The notes under the pieces are model-generated. The model had not been told where the DNA came from. It saw nothing but the letters and a program-made list of their open reading frames with translations, and did not search any database. Made by a program: the position numbers and the translations under genes. This document shows positions 1 to 5,493 of a stretch of 5,709 nucleotides of DNA, in pieces; the first letter of the stretch is position 1, and every line of letters begins with the position of its first letter. The DNA is from a bacterium (GTDB taxonomy: Bacteria; UBA10199; DSSB01), in contig JAUHYS010000152.1 of assembly GCA_030426445.1 (NCBI GenBank), positions 1 to 5,709 on the forward strand, in the 5' to 3' direction.

Positions 1-542
1 ATAGCAGGCCCTCCCGGATAAGGCAACCCCATCATTTTAGCGACTTTATCAAAGGCTTCTCCAATTGCATCATCTACAGTATGACCCAAAACCTGGTAGT
101 CTCCCAAACCATTGACTTGATAAAGATGGGTATGACCTCCAGAAATAATGAGGCCTAAAAAGGGCTCCTGGACTTGATGTTCTAAACAGACACTCCATAC
201 ATGACCTTCAATATGATGAATACCTCGAAAGGGGAGTTTTAAGCCATAGGCCAAAGACTTGCCAAAATTAAGTCCAACTAACAGCGACCCTACAAGACCA
301 GGTGCATAGGTTGCCGCAACTCCCTCGAGATCATGAAGAGACAAATTGGCTTGATTGAGAACACTATTTAAGACGGCATCCAGAGTCTCCAAGTGACGCC
401 TGGAGGCAATTTCTGGTACCACCCCGCCAAAAGGGGCATGGTCCTTTATTTGGCTTGAAGTTACCTGAGCCAAAAGCTTGCCTTGATCGATAATGGCCAT
501 GGATAGGTCATCACAAGAAGATTCAATACCAAGTACTTTCAT
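1..542 (-). CDS. tsaD: tRNA N6-adenosine threonylcarbamoyltransferase TsaD (N-terminal part, cut by window edge)
   Basis: TsaD (formerly Gcp/YgjD) transfers the threonylcarbamoyl group from threonylcarbamoyl-AMP onto A37 of tRNAs that read ANN codons; it acts in the cytoplasm with TsaB and TsaE. The first 180 residues are visible, about half of the usual 330-345. The protein opens with MKVLGIESSCDD, the family's N-terminal ASKHA nucleotide-binding strand. Then come PEIASRRH (residues 43-50), APGLVGSLLVG (80-90), the metal-binding HIEGH (H110 and H114), the nucleotide-binding SGGHT (134-138), and GEAFDKVAKMMGLPYPGGP (161-179). The start is supported by an AGGA four bases before the ATG. The gene begins 13 nt after the cpoB stop, so it is probably the third gene of the pal-cpoB transcript. 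Nothing is broken in the visible part; the C-terminal half lies outside the window. Recognition is from family motifs and is secure. Confidence 0.97.
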   Translation of the reverse strand, partial: MKVLGIESSCDDLSMAIIDQGKLLAQVTSSQIKDHAPFGGVVPEIASRRHLETLDAVLNSVLNQANLSLHDLEGVAATYAPGLVGSLLVGLNFGKSLAYGLKLPFRGIHHIEGHVWSVCLEHQVQEPFLGLIISGGHTHLYQVNGLGDYQVLGHTVDDAIGEAFDKVAKMMGLPYPGGPA

Positions 543-555
543 GAAATCCTAAAAT

Positions 556-1437
556 CTAAGGCTGTGTGTGAACAGGAGCCCCTGCAGAAGGGTCTTGTGG
601 AGTATTTTCTGCAGACTCGGAGCTTGTTGAAATTACAGGAGGCACTGAAACAGGGTCAGATGCATTTTGTTCTATACCATCCATTTGTTTTAAACGACTG
701 GTTGCCTTATAAGCTTCTGCACTTTTAGGGTAATCTGAAACGACCTTCTGAAAAAAGAGTCTTGCCTGTTCCGGTCTTTTAAGTCTTAAAAAACCCATGC
801 CCTGCTTATAAAAAGCCTCTTTAGCACGTGGATCTTGTGGGTTTTTTTCTATAAAAGTCTGAAATTCTTGGATGGATTTTGCAAAATCCTCTAAGTAATA
901 AAAGGATTCTGCTAACCAATATTGAGCTTTATTGGCATAAGTACTCTGTGGGTACTTTTTTAAAAAGCCCATCCAACCCGAAGCAGCGTTGTGATAGTCT
1001 TTGGCATTAAAGACCGCAAGCAAGTTTTGAAAATCCTTCTGTTCTTCAGAAAGAACTTTTGAAACATCTCCACCTACTGCATTAGGTTCGCTTGTCTTTT
1101 TTAATTGCACAAACTCTTGCATCATGAGCTGAATCTGATCCAATTTATCTTCGATAGCAGAAACCCTCATATCAAGATCTTGATAAACACGCGTGGATTC
1201 TTTTTCTAAATATTGACTGCTTTGTAATTGACCTTTAATGGATTGAAACTCCACTTTTATCTCACTCATTTGATTAAGAGCCTTAGCAACTTTTTCACTC
1301 TGACTTTGATGATGGCTCACCACCTCATCTACTTTACGATTGAGCTCCTTAAGGTCTTCTCCTTTTACAGCATACGCAAAAGAACCAAGACTGCAAGCCA
1401 TGACCCCCAAAAATAGTGCAATTAAGTTTTTTTTCAT
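556..1437 (-). CDS. cpoB: Tol-Pal system protein CpoB/YbgF: periplasmic coiled-coil plus TPR protein
   Basis: CpoB (YbgF) is a periplasmic partner of TolA that in E. coli coordinates peptidoglycan synthesis with outer-membrane constriction. This 293-residue protein has a clear Sec signal peptide (KK, hydrophobic residues 5-20, cleavage expected after AYA at 21-23). Residues about 27-113 are heptad-rich and glutamine/lysine/glutamate-rich, as expected for the trimerising coiled coil. Three tetratricopeptide-like repeats follow (about 133-166, 170-203, 207-241), each ending in a family-typical YP/NP turn such as KYPQS, KNPQD and DYPKS. Residues 253-293 form a Ser/Pro/Thr-rich tail with no predicted fold, which E. 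coli CpoB lacks. The ATG overlaps the pal stop codon (ATGA), suggesting translational coupling; an AGG lies nine bases upstream inside pal. Neighbouring Pal supports the assignment. A generic TPR outer-membrane assembly protein is the main alternative, less likely given the context. Confidence 0.9.
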   Translation of the reverse strand: MKKNLIALFLGVMACSLGSFAYAVKGEDLKELNRKVDEVVSHHQSQSEKVAKALNQMSEIKVEFQSIKGQLQSSQYLEKESTRVYQDLDMRVSAIEDKLDQIQLMMQEFVQLKKTSEPNAVGGDVSKVLSEEQKDFQNLLAVFNAKDYHNAASGWMGFLKKYPQSTYANKAQYWLAESFYYLEDFAKSIQEFQTFIEKNPQDPRAKEAFYKQGMGFLRLKRPEQARLFFQKVVSDYPKSAEAYKATSRLKQMDGIEQNASDPVSVPPVISTSSESAENTPQDPSAGAPVHTQP

Positions 1438-1904
1438 TTTTTAATGCCTTTAAATTCGTCCCTCCTGTTTTTATAATAGCTAGCCTCGCTCTCTCCAAAA
1501 TCGATCTGTTTGGTTTTGCCAAAACTGATGGTTGAAATACGATCAGGAGAGATCCCTAAATTAACCAAGAAATTTTTTGCTGCAATGGCTCGTCTTTCAC
1601 CCAAAGCTAGATTGTATTCTTCGGTACCCCGTTTATCGGTGTGCCCTTCAATCACAATATTGGTTTTAGGGTTGGTTTTTAGCCATTCTGCGTGTTTTTT
1701 CAAAACCCCTTCGAATTCCGATTTAATGGTATATTTATCATAGTCAAAGTGAATCATCTCTAAATCAATAGAATAAACCTCTGGACCACCGGAATCACTA
1801 ATGGGGCCTTTCTTTTTGCTACAAGCCGAGCCAAGAAGTGATAAACTTAGGATAGAAAAGACCCCGATTTTGATCCATCGGTTACTTTTGAAATAGCTTT
1901 TCAT
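1434..1904 (-). CDS. pal: Peptidoglycan-associated lipoprotein Pal
   Basis: Pal anchors the outer membrane to peptidoglycan by binding meso-diaminopimelate through its OmpA-like domain, and works with TolB and the TolQRA motor during division. The 156-residue product has a lipoprotein signal peptide: basic N-terminus, hydrophobic segment 13-25, and a Cys at 28 preceded by LLGSA, then a lysine-rich linker. The -3 residue of the lipobox is Gly rather than the usual Leu/Val/Ile. The OmpA-like domain spans about 46-148, with FDYDKYTI (53-60), EGHTDKRGTEEYNLALGERRA (86-106, including the ligand-binding Asp90 and Arg104/105 region) and the closing KNRRDEF (145-151). This is the usual Pal length. 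The start is set by AAAGAGG six bases upstream of the ATG. pal is the first gene of the minus-strand operon, overlapping cpoB by 4 nt. TolB, its usual upstream neighbour, is absent; a divergent hydrolase gene lies there instead. Confidence 0.95.
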   Translation of the reverse strand: MKSYFKSNRWIKIGVFSILSLSLLGSACSKKKGPISDSGGPEVYSIDLEMIHFDYDKYTIKSEFEGVLKKHAEWLKTNPKTNIVIEGHTDKRGTEEYNLALGERRAIAAKNFLVNLGISPDRISTISFGKTKQIDFGESEASYYKNRRDEFKGIKK

Positions 1905-2062
1905 AAAAAACCTCTTTCATATTTTGAGTTGTCAAAAAAAGCGGACTCATTCATACTTCATGTTAAGAGTCTCAAAAACCTGTACACGAATGATAAAATC
2001 ATCTTTACCAAAGGGTAAAAAAGCTTCTAATATTGGTCAAGCAATTTTATAAAACTTTTATT
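1905..2062. promoter_or_regulatory. Divergent promoter region between pal and the nitrilase-family gene, with two inverted repeats
   Basis: These 158 bases must carry the promoters of both flanking transcripts. Two perfect small inverted repeats lie next to each other: ATGAT-AAA-ATCAT (1990-2002) and TTTACC-AAAG-GGTAAA (2004-2019). A possible plus-strand promoter is TTACCA (2005-2010), 17 bases, TAATAT (2028-2033). A possible minus-strand promoter is TTACCC (2018 to 2013), 17 bases, TATCAT (1995 to 1990). If both are right, the second repeat forms both -35 elements and the first overlaps the minus-strand -10. The repeats are directly visible; the promoter assignments are weak matches (three to five of six bases) and inferred. 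Confidence 0.4.
1911..1917 (-). promoter_or_regulatory. Strong ribosome binding site of pal
   Basis: On the minus strand AAAGAGG sits six thymines before the pal ATG. It is the best Shine-Dalgarno match in the window and fixes the pal start, consistent with high expression expected of an abundant lipoprotein. Confidence 0.75.
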
Positions 2063-2851
2063 ATGCAGATACATCTTATTCAATTTGCTTCTTCAGAATC
2101 TGAACCTCTTCGCACCTTAGAAAGACTCAAAGTTTGGCTAAAAGACTTTAAGCCCAAAGCAAATGATTGGATGATCTTTCCCGAAATGTGGCCCTCAAGC
2201 TTCAATCCAAAAGAACTCAAAAAGCAGGAAATAGAAAACGCCTTCTGTTTTCATTGGTTAAAGAATTATTCTCGTCTCCACAAATGCTACATGACAGGGT
2301 CAATGTTGGAACTCCCCCTAAGACGGACTAAACAATATTCTCAGCAAGCCTATAACTCTACTTACCTAATTGACCCAAAAGGAGAGTTGATCAATCGTTA
2401 CCGAAAAATCCATCTTTTTACTTTGGGACAAGAGCATGAAAAGTTTATCCCTGGCCGCCATGTTCGAACCGTCACTTTTCCCTGGGGAAAAATCGGCCTT
2501 GCCATTTGCTTTGACCTTAGGTTTCCTGAACTTTTTCGAATGCATGCTAAACGAGGCGCACAAGTGGTAATGATTCCCAGTGCTTGGCCAAAAGTTCGCA
2601 TTGACCACTGGTTAACTCTGCTCAAAGCGCGGGCCATCGAAAACCAATGTTTTATGATTGGAGTCAATAAAGTAGGAAAAGACCTACATGGACTCCCTTT
2701 AGGAGGTCACTCTGCTATTTTTGGACCATGGGGAGAGTGTCATGGTTTGTTAAAAAGCCGACCTGGAATTCTTTCGGTCAAACTCGACCTCCAAGAAGTT
2801 AAAAAAGTTCGAAAGCAATATCCTTTTTTAAAAAGCCGGGTTTTTTTATAA
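2063..2851 (+). CDS. Nitrilase-superfamily carbon-nitrogen hydrolase, probably an omega-amidase-like (Nit2/YafV-type) amidase
   Basis: This is a cytoplasmic carbon-nitrogen hydrolase with the full Glu-Lys-Cys triad. From the ATG at 2063 it has 262 residues, normal for a single-domain nitrilase-fold enzyme. Glu41 lies in IFPEMW, Lys115 in RYRKIHLF, and Cys149 in AICFDLRFPELFR; downstream KARAIENQ (188-195) and GGHSAIFGPWGE (214-225) are further family blocks. The YRKIHLF and CFDLRFPELFR motifs fit the Nit/omega-amidase branch, which hydrolyses alpha-ketoglutaramate and similar amides, better than true nitrilases; the substrate cannot be fixed from sequence. An in-frame TTG at 2033 would add ten residues, but family members begin with the first beta strand as in MQIHLIQF, so the ATG is chosen. 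Neither start has a convincing Shine-Dalgarno sequence. The gene is divergent from pal and 62 nt before the PilZ gene on the same strand. Confidence 0.88.
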   Translation: MQIHLIQFASSESEPLRTLERLKVWLKDFKPKANDWMIFPEMWPSSFNPKELKKQEIENAFCFHWLKNYSRLHKCYMTGSMLELPLRRTKQYSQQAYNSTYLIDPKGELINRYRKIHLFTLGQEHEKFIPGRHVRTVTFPWGKIGLAICFDLRFPELFRMHAKRGAQVVMIPSAWPKVRIDHWLTLLKARAIENQCFMIGVNKVGKDLHGLPLGGHSAIFGPWGECHGLLKSRPGILSVKLDLQEVKKVRKQYPFLKSRVFL

Positions 2852-2884
2852 ATTTTTCTTATTTATTAAGTTTTCCCTTTATTC

Positions 2885-2912
2885 CCTTAAAGAAATTAAG
2901 CTAAACTTAAGG
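2885..2912 (+). promoter_or_regulatory. Inverted repeats in the PilZ gene leader that include its only Shine-Dalgarno-like bases
   Basis: CCTTAA (2885-2890) and TTAAGG (2907-2912) are perfect inverted repeats separated by 16 bases. Inside them TTAAG (2896-2900) and CTTAA (2906-2910) form an alternative shorter hairpin with a five-base loop. The AAGG at 2909-2912 is the only Shine-Dalgarno-like sequence before the PilZ ATG and has just one base of spacing. A stem here could hide the start, but the stems are AT-rich and weak, so regulation is speculative. Confidence 0.25.
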
Positions 2913-2913
2913 C

Positions 2914-3276
2914 ATGATAGCCCAGATTGCCATTCAAGAAAAACGCCATTTCCCTCGAAAACCTATTCATACTAAGGTTTTTCTGGAAAAAGAACTCCAC
3001 GAAGGCGACCTCTATTGCTTTTCTCAAGATATTAGCTCAGGTGGGATCTTAATTCGCTCTGATCATTTATTGCCTCTACATAGCCAAGTTTATCTTCGAT
3101 TTAAACTCTACCCTCATATGCGACCTATCCAGGCCATAGGAAAAATCGTCCGTGTCATGCGCAAATTTGACAAAGGCGAAACTAACACAGAAAGCCGACT
3201 TGGTCTTGGTGTTGAGTTCACCTATCTCCACCCCCTAGATCGACAGCTCATCGAAGAGTATACCAAACAAAACTAG
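2914..3276 (+). CDS. Single-domain PilZ protein (predicted cyclic-di-GMP receptor)
   Basis: PilZ domains bind the second messenger cyclic-di-GMP and pass the signal on through protein contacts, commonly affecting motility, polysaccharide or adhesion. The 120-residue product is essentially one PilZ domain. The binding signature is intact: RHFPR (R11 and R15, the RxxxR motif) near the N-terminus and DISSGG (Asp39, Ser41, Gly44, the DxSxxG motif), followed by beta-strand segments ending in LGLGVEFTYL (about 95-104) and a short C-terminal helix. There is no effector domain, signal peptide or membrane segment, so it probably acts as a cytoplasmic adaptor; the target is unknown. The ATG at 2914 is the only possible ATG because an in-frame TAA lies at 2908-2910. 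The gene follows the hydrolase by 62 nt and may be co-transcribed with it, and converges on the ATPase pair, with only 19 nt between stop codons. Confidence 0.9.
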   Translation: MIAQIAIQEKRHFPRKPIHTKVFLEKELHEGDLYCFSQDISSGGILIRSDHLLPLHSQVYLRFKLYPHMRPIQAIGKIVRVMRKFDKGETNTESRLGLGVEFTYLHPLDRQLIEEYTKQN

Positions 3277-3295
3277 AAAATAAACCTCTATAAAA

Positions 3296-4423
3296 CTACC
3301 CAAAAGCCAATTTTGCTAATTGATATAAGCCTTTGAGATCATGAATATCTTGCTCAAACTCTGGCACCGTTTTAAAAATCAATGCATCCATTTTTTGCCC
3401 AAGTGATTCTTTAAACTGTTCGAGTTCTTCCTGATCTCGTTTAGCAAGCTGATTCCAAAAATTTTTAATTTTCTGATACTCTTTTTTAGCTTGCGATGAA
3501 ACTTGACTTAGCTCTTTTAAACTTTCTCGATTGGGCACACGCACACGGTTAAAAATAAACCCCGAAAAGGGTAAGTTAGATTTTTTAATTTTTTGATAAA
3601 AGAAATTGGCTTCACTAATTGGAATCGGATGTGGAGAAGCCACTAATAAAAAGCTTGTATGAAAATCTTTTAGCAATGTTTCGACTTTTTCTGCTCTCTC
3701 TTGAAAACCATCTAAGAGATCTGAAGTTGAAATCAATAAAACCGAAAGGTCTTGTAAAAATTCGAAACCTGCAACTTTATCTAAAGTTTTAAAAACTCGA
3801 CGCATCGGTCGATCCAAAAGCTTAAAGCTAGCACGACCTACAAAAATGGAAGGTTTTAAAAACCACTTTAAAAGACTGTCTCCAATAAGAGCCTTCATTT
3901 TACGAGGAGCATCCAAAAAATCTAAGGCATGCCGTGAAGGCGGTGTGTCCAATACCACCAAATCGTAATCTCTTTCTTCTAAAATTTCATAAAGCTTTTC
4001 CATAGCCATGTATTCTTGAGAACCTGCAATCATATTGGATAAATGACGATAGAGCTGATTAGATAAGATTTCTTCGGCTTTCTTTGGATTATCACTATAT
4101 TTTTTAATGAGATTATCAAAGGTATGCTTGGTATCTAACATCATCGCAAAAAGAGGAGCCTGCGTCTCTATTCCTGCTTTTTTAAGTTTTGCAGCAGAAA
4201 TTTCTCTCTCTTGATAATCAATCTCTTCAATGCCCAAAGAGTTGGCCAAGCGTTTGGCTGGGTCTATGGTTAACACCAAGGTTTTTAAACCTTGTGTTGC
4301 TGCAAAAAGTGCTAAGGCAGCAGAAGTCGTTGTTTTGCCCACTCCTCCTGAACCACAACAAATTAGAACACGTTTTTGCGTGATAAGCTCTTTAAATTGT
4401 GAATTTTGATATTTTGTATTCAT
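3296..4423 (-). CDS. ArsA/Get3-family P-loop ATPase, second of a tandem pair (Rv3680-like subunit)
   Basis: A 375-residue cytoplasmic P-loop ATPase of the ArsA/Get3 branch of SIMIBI proteins. The deviant Walker A is CGSGGVGKTTTSAALAL (23-39), with Ser25 where ArsA, Get3 and MinD carry the signature lysine. TIDPAKRLANSLG (52-64) provides the Asp-Pro-Ala loop. MLDTKHTFD (95-103), AGSQEYMAMEKLYE (133-146) and DYDLVVLDTPPSRHALDFL (152-170; switch/Walker B region) match the Rv3680-type family pattern as I recall it, as does VPEFEQDIHDLKGL near the C-terminus. A hydrophobic helical stretch at about 177-240 may bind a partner or client. There is no CxxC zinc motif. The ATG overlaps the stop of the upstream ATPase (ATGA) and lacks a clear Shine-Dalgarno sequence, so it is probably translated by coupling. 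With no ArsB, ArsD or ArsR nearby, a role in arsenite efflux is unlikely; the client is unknown. Confidence 0.9.
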   Translation of the reverse strand: MNTKYQNSQFKELITQKRVLICCGSGGVGKTTTSAALALFAATQGLKTLVLTIDPAKRLANSLGIEEIDYQEREISAAKLKKAGIETQAPLFAMMLDTKHTFDNLIKKYSDNPKKAEEILSNQLYRHLSNMIAGSQEYMAMEKLYEILEERDYDLVVLDTPPSRHALDFLDAPRKMKALIGDSLLKWFLKPSIFVGRASFKLLDRPMRRVFKTLDKVAGFEFLQDLSVLLISTSDLLDGFQERAEKVETLLKDFHTSFLLVASPHPIPISEANFFYQKIKKSNLPFSGFIFNRVRVPNRESLKELSQVSSQAKKEYQKIKNFWNQLAKRDQEELEQFKESLGQKMDALIFKTVPEFEQDIHDLKGLYQLAKLAFG

Positions 4424-5352
4424 TCAGATAACAAGCTTGAGAGCTCATGACTCAAAGCTTTTGCAATCTCCAACTCGTTAGAGTTTTTTTGTGGAAGCAA
4501 AGGCAAACTAAACAATGAATCATGCAATAGTTTTTTTTGCAATAAGTTAAGATAATGTTGGTTTTGCTCATAATGTGATTGATAAAAATCAAGCAAGGAA
4601 GATTTAATTTTTAGTTTTTTAAATTCAGCAAAAGTTTTTTCAGAAATCAATTGTGGCCACATCGAGTTTACAAAAATAGCTTCTAAATGAACGTTTACCT
4701 CCTCATGCAGCTTTTTGCTAAGTTCTATAGCTTCATTTGCTGGCATGTCCTCAGCTAAGGTTACCATCCATATTTTAGTTCTGTCTCCGTCTTGTAAAAA
4801 GTTTAAAATGGATTCGGCTTTCTTTTTTAGCGGCCCTAATTTCACCGCTTCGTCCACCACTTTTGGAATAGTCAATAAAGAAAGCGCATGGCCTGTCGAA
4901 GGAGCATCTACAATAACTAAATCATAATGTGGGTGCGATTTCTGACGACTAGAAGCTGTCCCATCCGCCAAATCCCAGATTTTTCCAATGGTCAATAGCT
5001 CTAGTAGACCCGGTGCAGCATCCAAAAAATGCCTCACATAATTATTATTAAATAGACTTTGGTAAATAAACTTAAAACGCACTTGCTGTAAAAGATATTC
5101 CTCTAAGGCCTTTTCAGGAGTGACTTGTAACAAAGAAAGATTTTTGCGAATTTTTTTTCCTTGGTATCCCGCTTCCTCAACCTCAAAAAGTTTAGCTAAA
5201 TGATTGAGCCCATGCGTTTCAACTAATAAAGTCTTGAAACCTTTTTCTGCACATAGCAACCCTAATGCAGCGACAACCGTCGTTTTACCGACCCCTCCTT
5301 TTCCCGTCACAAACCATAACTGGCTATTTTTAAATGTTTGAAAATTTGTCAT
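4420..5352 (-). CDS. ArsA/Get3-family P-loop ATPase, first of a tandem pair (Rv3679-like subunit)
   Basis: A 310-residue cytoplasmic ATPase, first gene of the two-gene operon. The deviant Walker A, TGKGGVGKTTVVAALGLL (16-33), keeps the signature Lys18 that in this superfamily reaches into the partner's nucleotide site. After the next strand, however, it has VETHGLNHLAKLF (44-56) instead of the usual Asp-Pro-Ala loop. AAPGLLELLTIGKIWDL (112-128) and YDLVIVDAPSTGHALSLL (143-160; switch/Walker B region, close to the DTAPTGH of ArsA/Get3) complete the core. No CxxC zinc motif and no membrane segment are present. Features missing from one subunit are present in the other, so a heterodimer with its 375-residue neighbour is likely (inference). 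The ATG at 5352 lies about 45 bases downstream of a plausible -10 element; its Shine-Dalgarno (AGG thirteen bases upstream) is poor. It is shorter than classical two-domain ArsA, as expected for a single-domain subunit. Confidence 0.9.
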   Translation of the reverse strand: MTNFQTFKNSQLWFVTGKGGVGKTTVVAALGLLCAEKGFKTLLVETHGLNHLAKLFEVEEAGYQGKKIRKNLSLLQVTPEKALEEYLLQQVRFKFIYQSLFNNNYVRHFLDAAPGLLELLTIGKIWDLADGTASSRQKSHPHYDLVIVDAPSTGHALSLLTIPKVVDEAVKLGPLKKKAESILNFLQDGDRTKIWMVTLAEDMPANEAIELSKKLHEEVNVHLEAIFVNSMWPQLISEKTFAEFKKLKIKSSLLDFYQSHYEQNQHYLNLLQKKLLHDSLFSLPLLPQKNSNELEIAKALSHELSSLLSE

Positions 5353-5396
5353 TATTTTAAGACTACCTAATTATTTTATTTTTTCGAGAGACTTCT

Positions 5397-5425
5397 ATTA
5401 CATCAGCTATTGAAAAGTTAAGCAA
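5397..5425 (-). promoter_or_regulatory. Candidate sigma70-type promoter of the ATPase pair
   Basis: On the minus strand TTGCTT (5425 to 5420) is followed by a 17-base spacer and TGTAAT (5402 to 5397), which matches five of six bases of the -10 consensus. Transcription would begin near 5390, giving a leader of about 38 bases before the ATG at 5352. Its place between the upstream terminator and the first ATPase gene supports it; the -35 element is only a partial match. Confidence 0.5.
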
Positions 5426-5433
5426 GTTTGGAC

Positions 5434-5477
5434 TTAAAAAATAAAAGGGCTTGCCTCTTACGAGACAAACCCTTTTT
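5434..5477 (-). terminator. Rho-independent terminator of the minus-strand gene to the right
   Basis: Read on the minus strand, GGGTTTGTCTC (5472 to 5462), a GTAA tetraloop (5461 to 5458) and GAGGCAAGCCC (5457 to 5447) form an 11-bp stem with two G-U wobbles and no mismatch, extended by A-U pairs and followed by TTTTATTTTTT. GTAA is a stable GNRA loop. On the plus strand the two wobbles become C-A mismatches, so it works best for minus-strand transcripts. It starts 17 bases after the stop codon at 5494, marking that ORF as the end of a transcript. Confidence 0.9.
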
Positions 5478-5493
5478 CGAGGGAGGTAAGACT

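Noticed and set aside
1228..1743. Plus-strand ORFs of 62 and 77 codons at 1228-1416 and 1510-1743.
   Set aside because: They lie opposite cpoB and pal, whose products have clear family motifs, and their translations show no motif or plausible ribosome site.
1930..1935. A perfect TTGACA on the minus strand upstream of pal, resembling a -35 element.
   Set aside because: It is only 26 bases before the ATG; a -10 at normal spacing would fall in the Shine-Dalgarno sequence, where no -10-like hexamer exists.
2366..2667. Two overlapping minus-strand ORFs of 80 and 89 codons.
   Set aside because: Both are antisense to the catalytic core of the hydrolase and encode nothing recognisable.
2819..2862. 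AT-rich symmetric sequence around the hydrolase stop (T-run, A-run, GCCGGG, T-run) as a terminator.
   Set aside because: The GC part cannot form a stem with a usable loop, leaving only weak A-U pairs, and most of it is coding sequence.
4189..4927. Plus-strand ORFs of 64 and 70 codons at 4189-4383 and 4715-4927.
   Set aside because: They are antisense to the conserved regions of the two ATPases, the first to a P-loop, and are best explained as shadows.
1427..5158. Eight-base A/T homopolymer tracts inside genes (1427-1434 in the cpoB signal peptide, 4531-4538 and 5151-5158 in the first ATPase) as possible slippage or phase-variation sites.
   Set aside because: Such runs are expected in lysine codons of an AT-rich genome; the frames are intact and there is no typical slippery heptamer with a following stem or out-of-frame extension of interest.
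3296..5352. Arsenical resistance operon.
   Set aside because: The ATPases are ArsA-like, but there is no arsB/acr3, arsD, arsR or arsC nearby, and the motifs fit the paired Get3-like family better than the pump ATPase.
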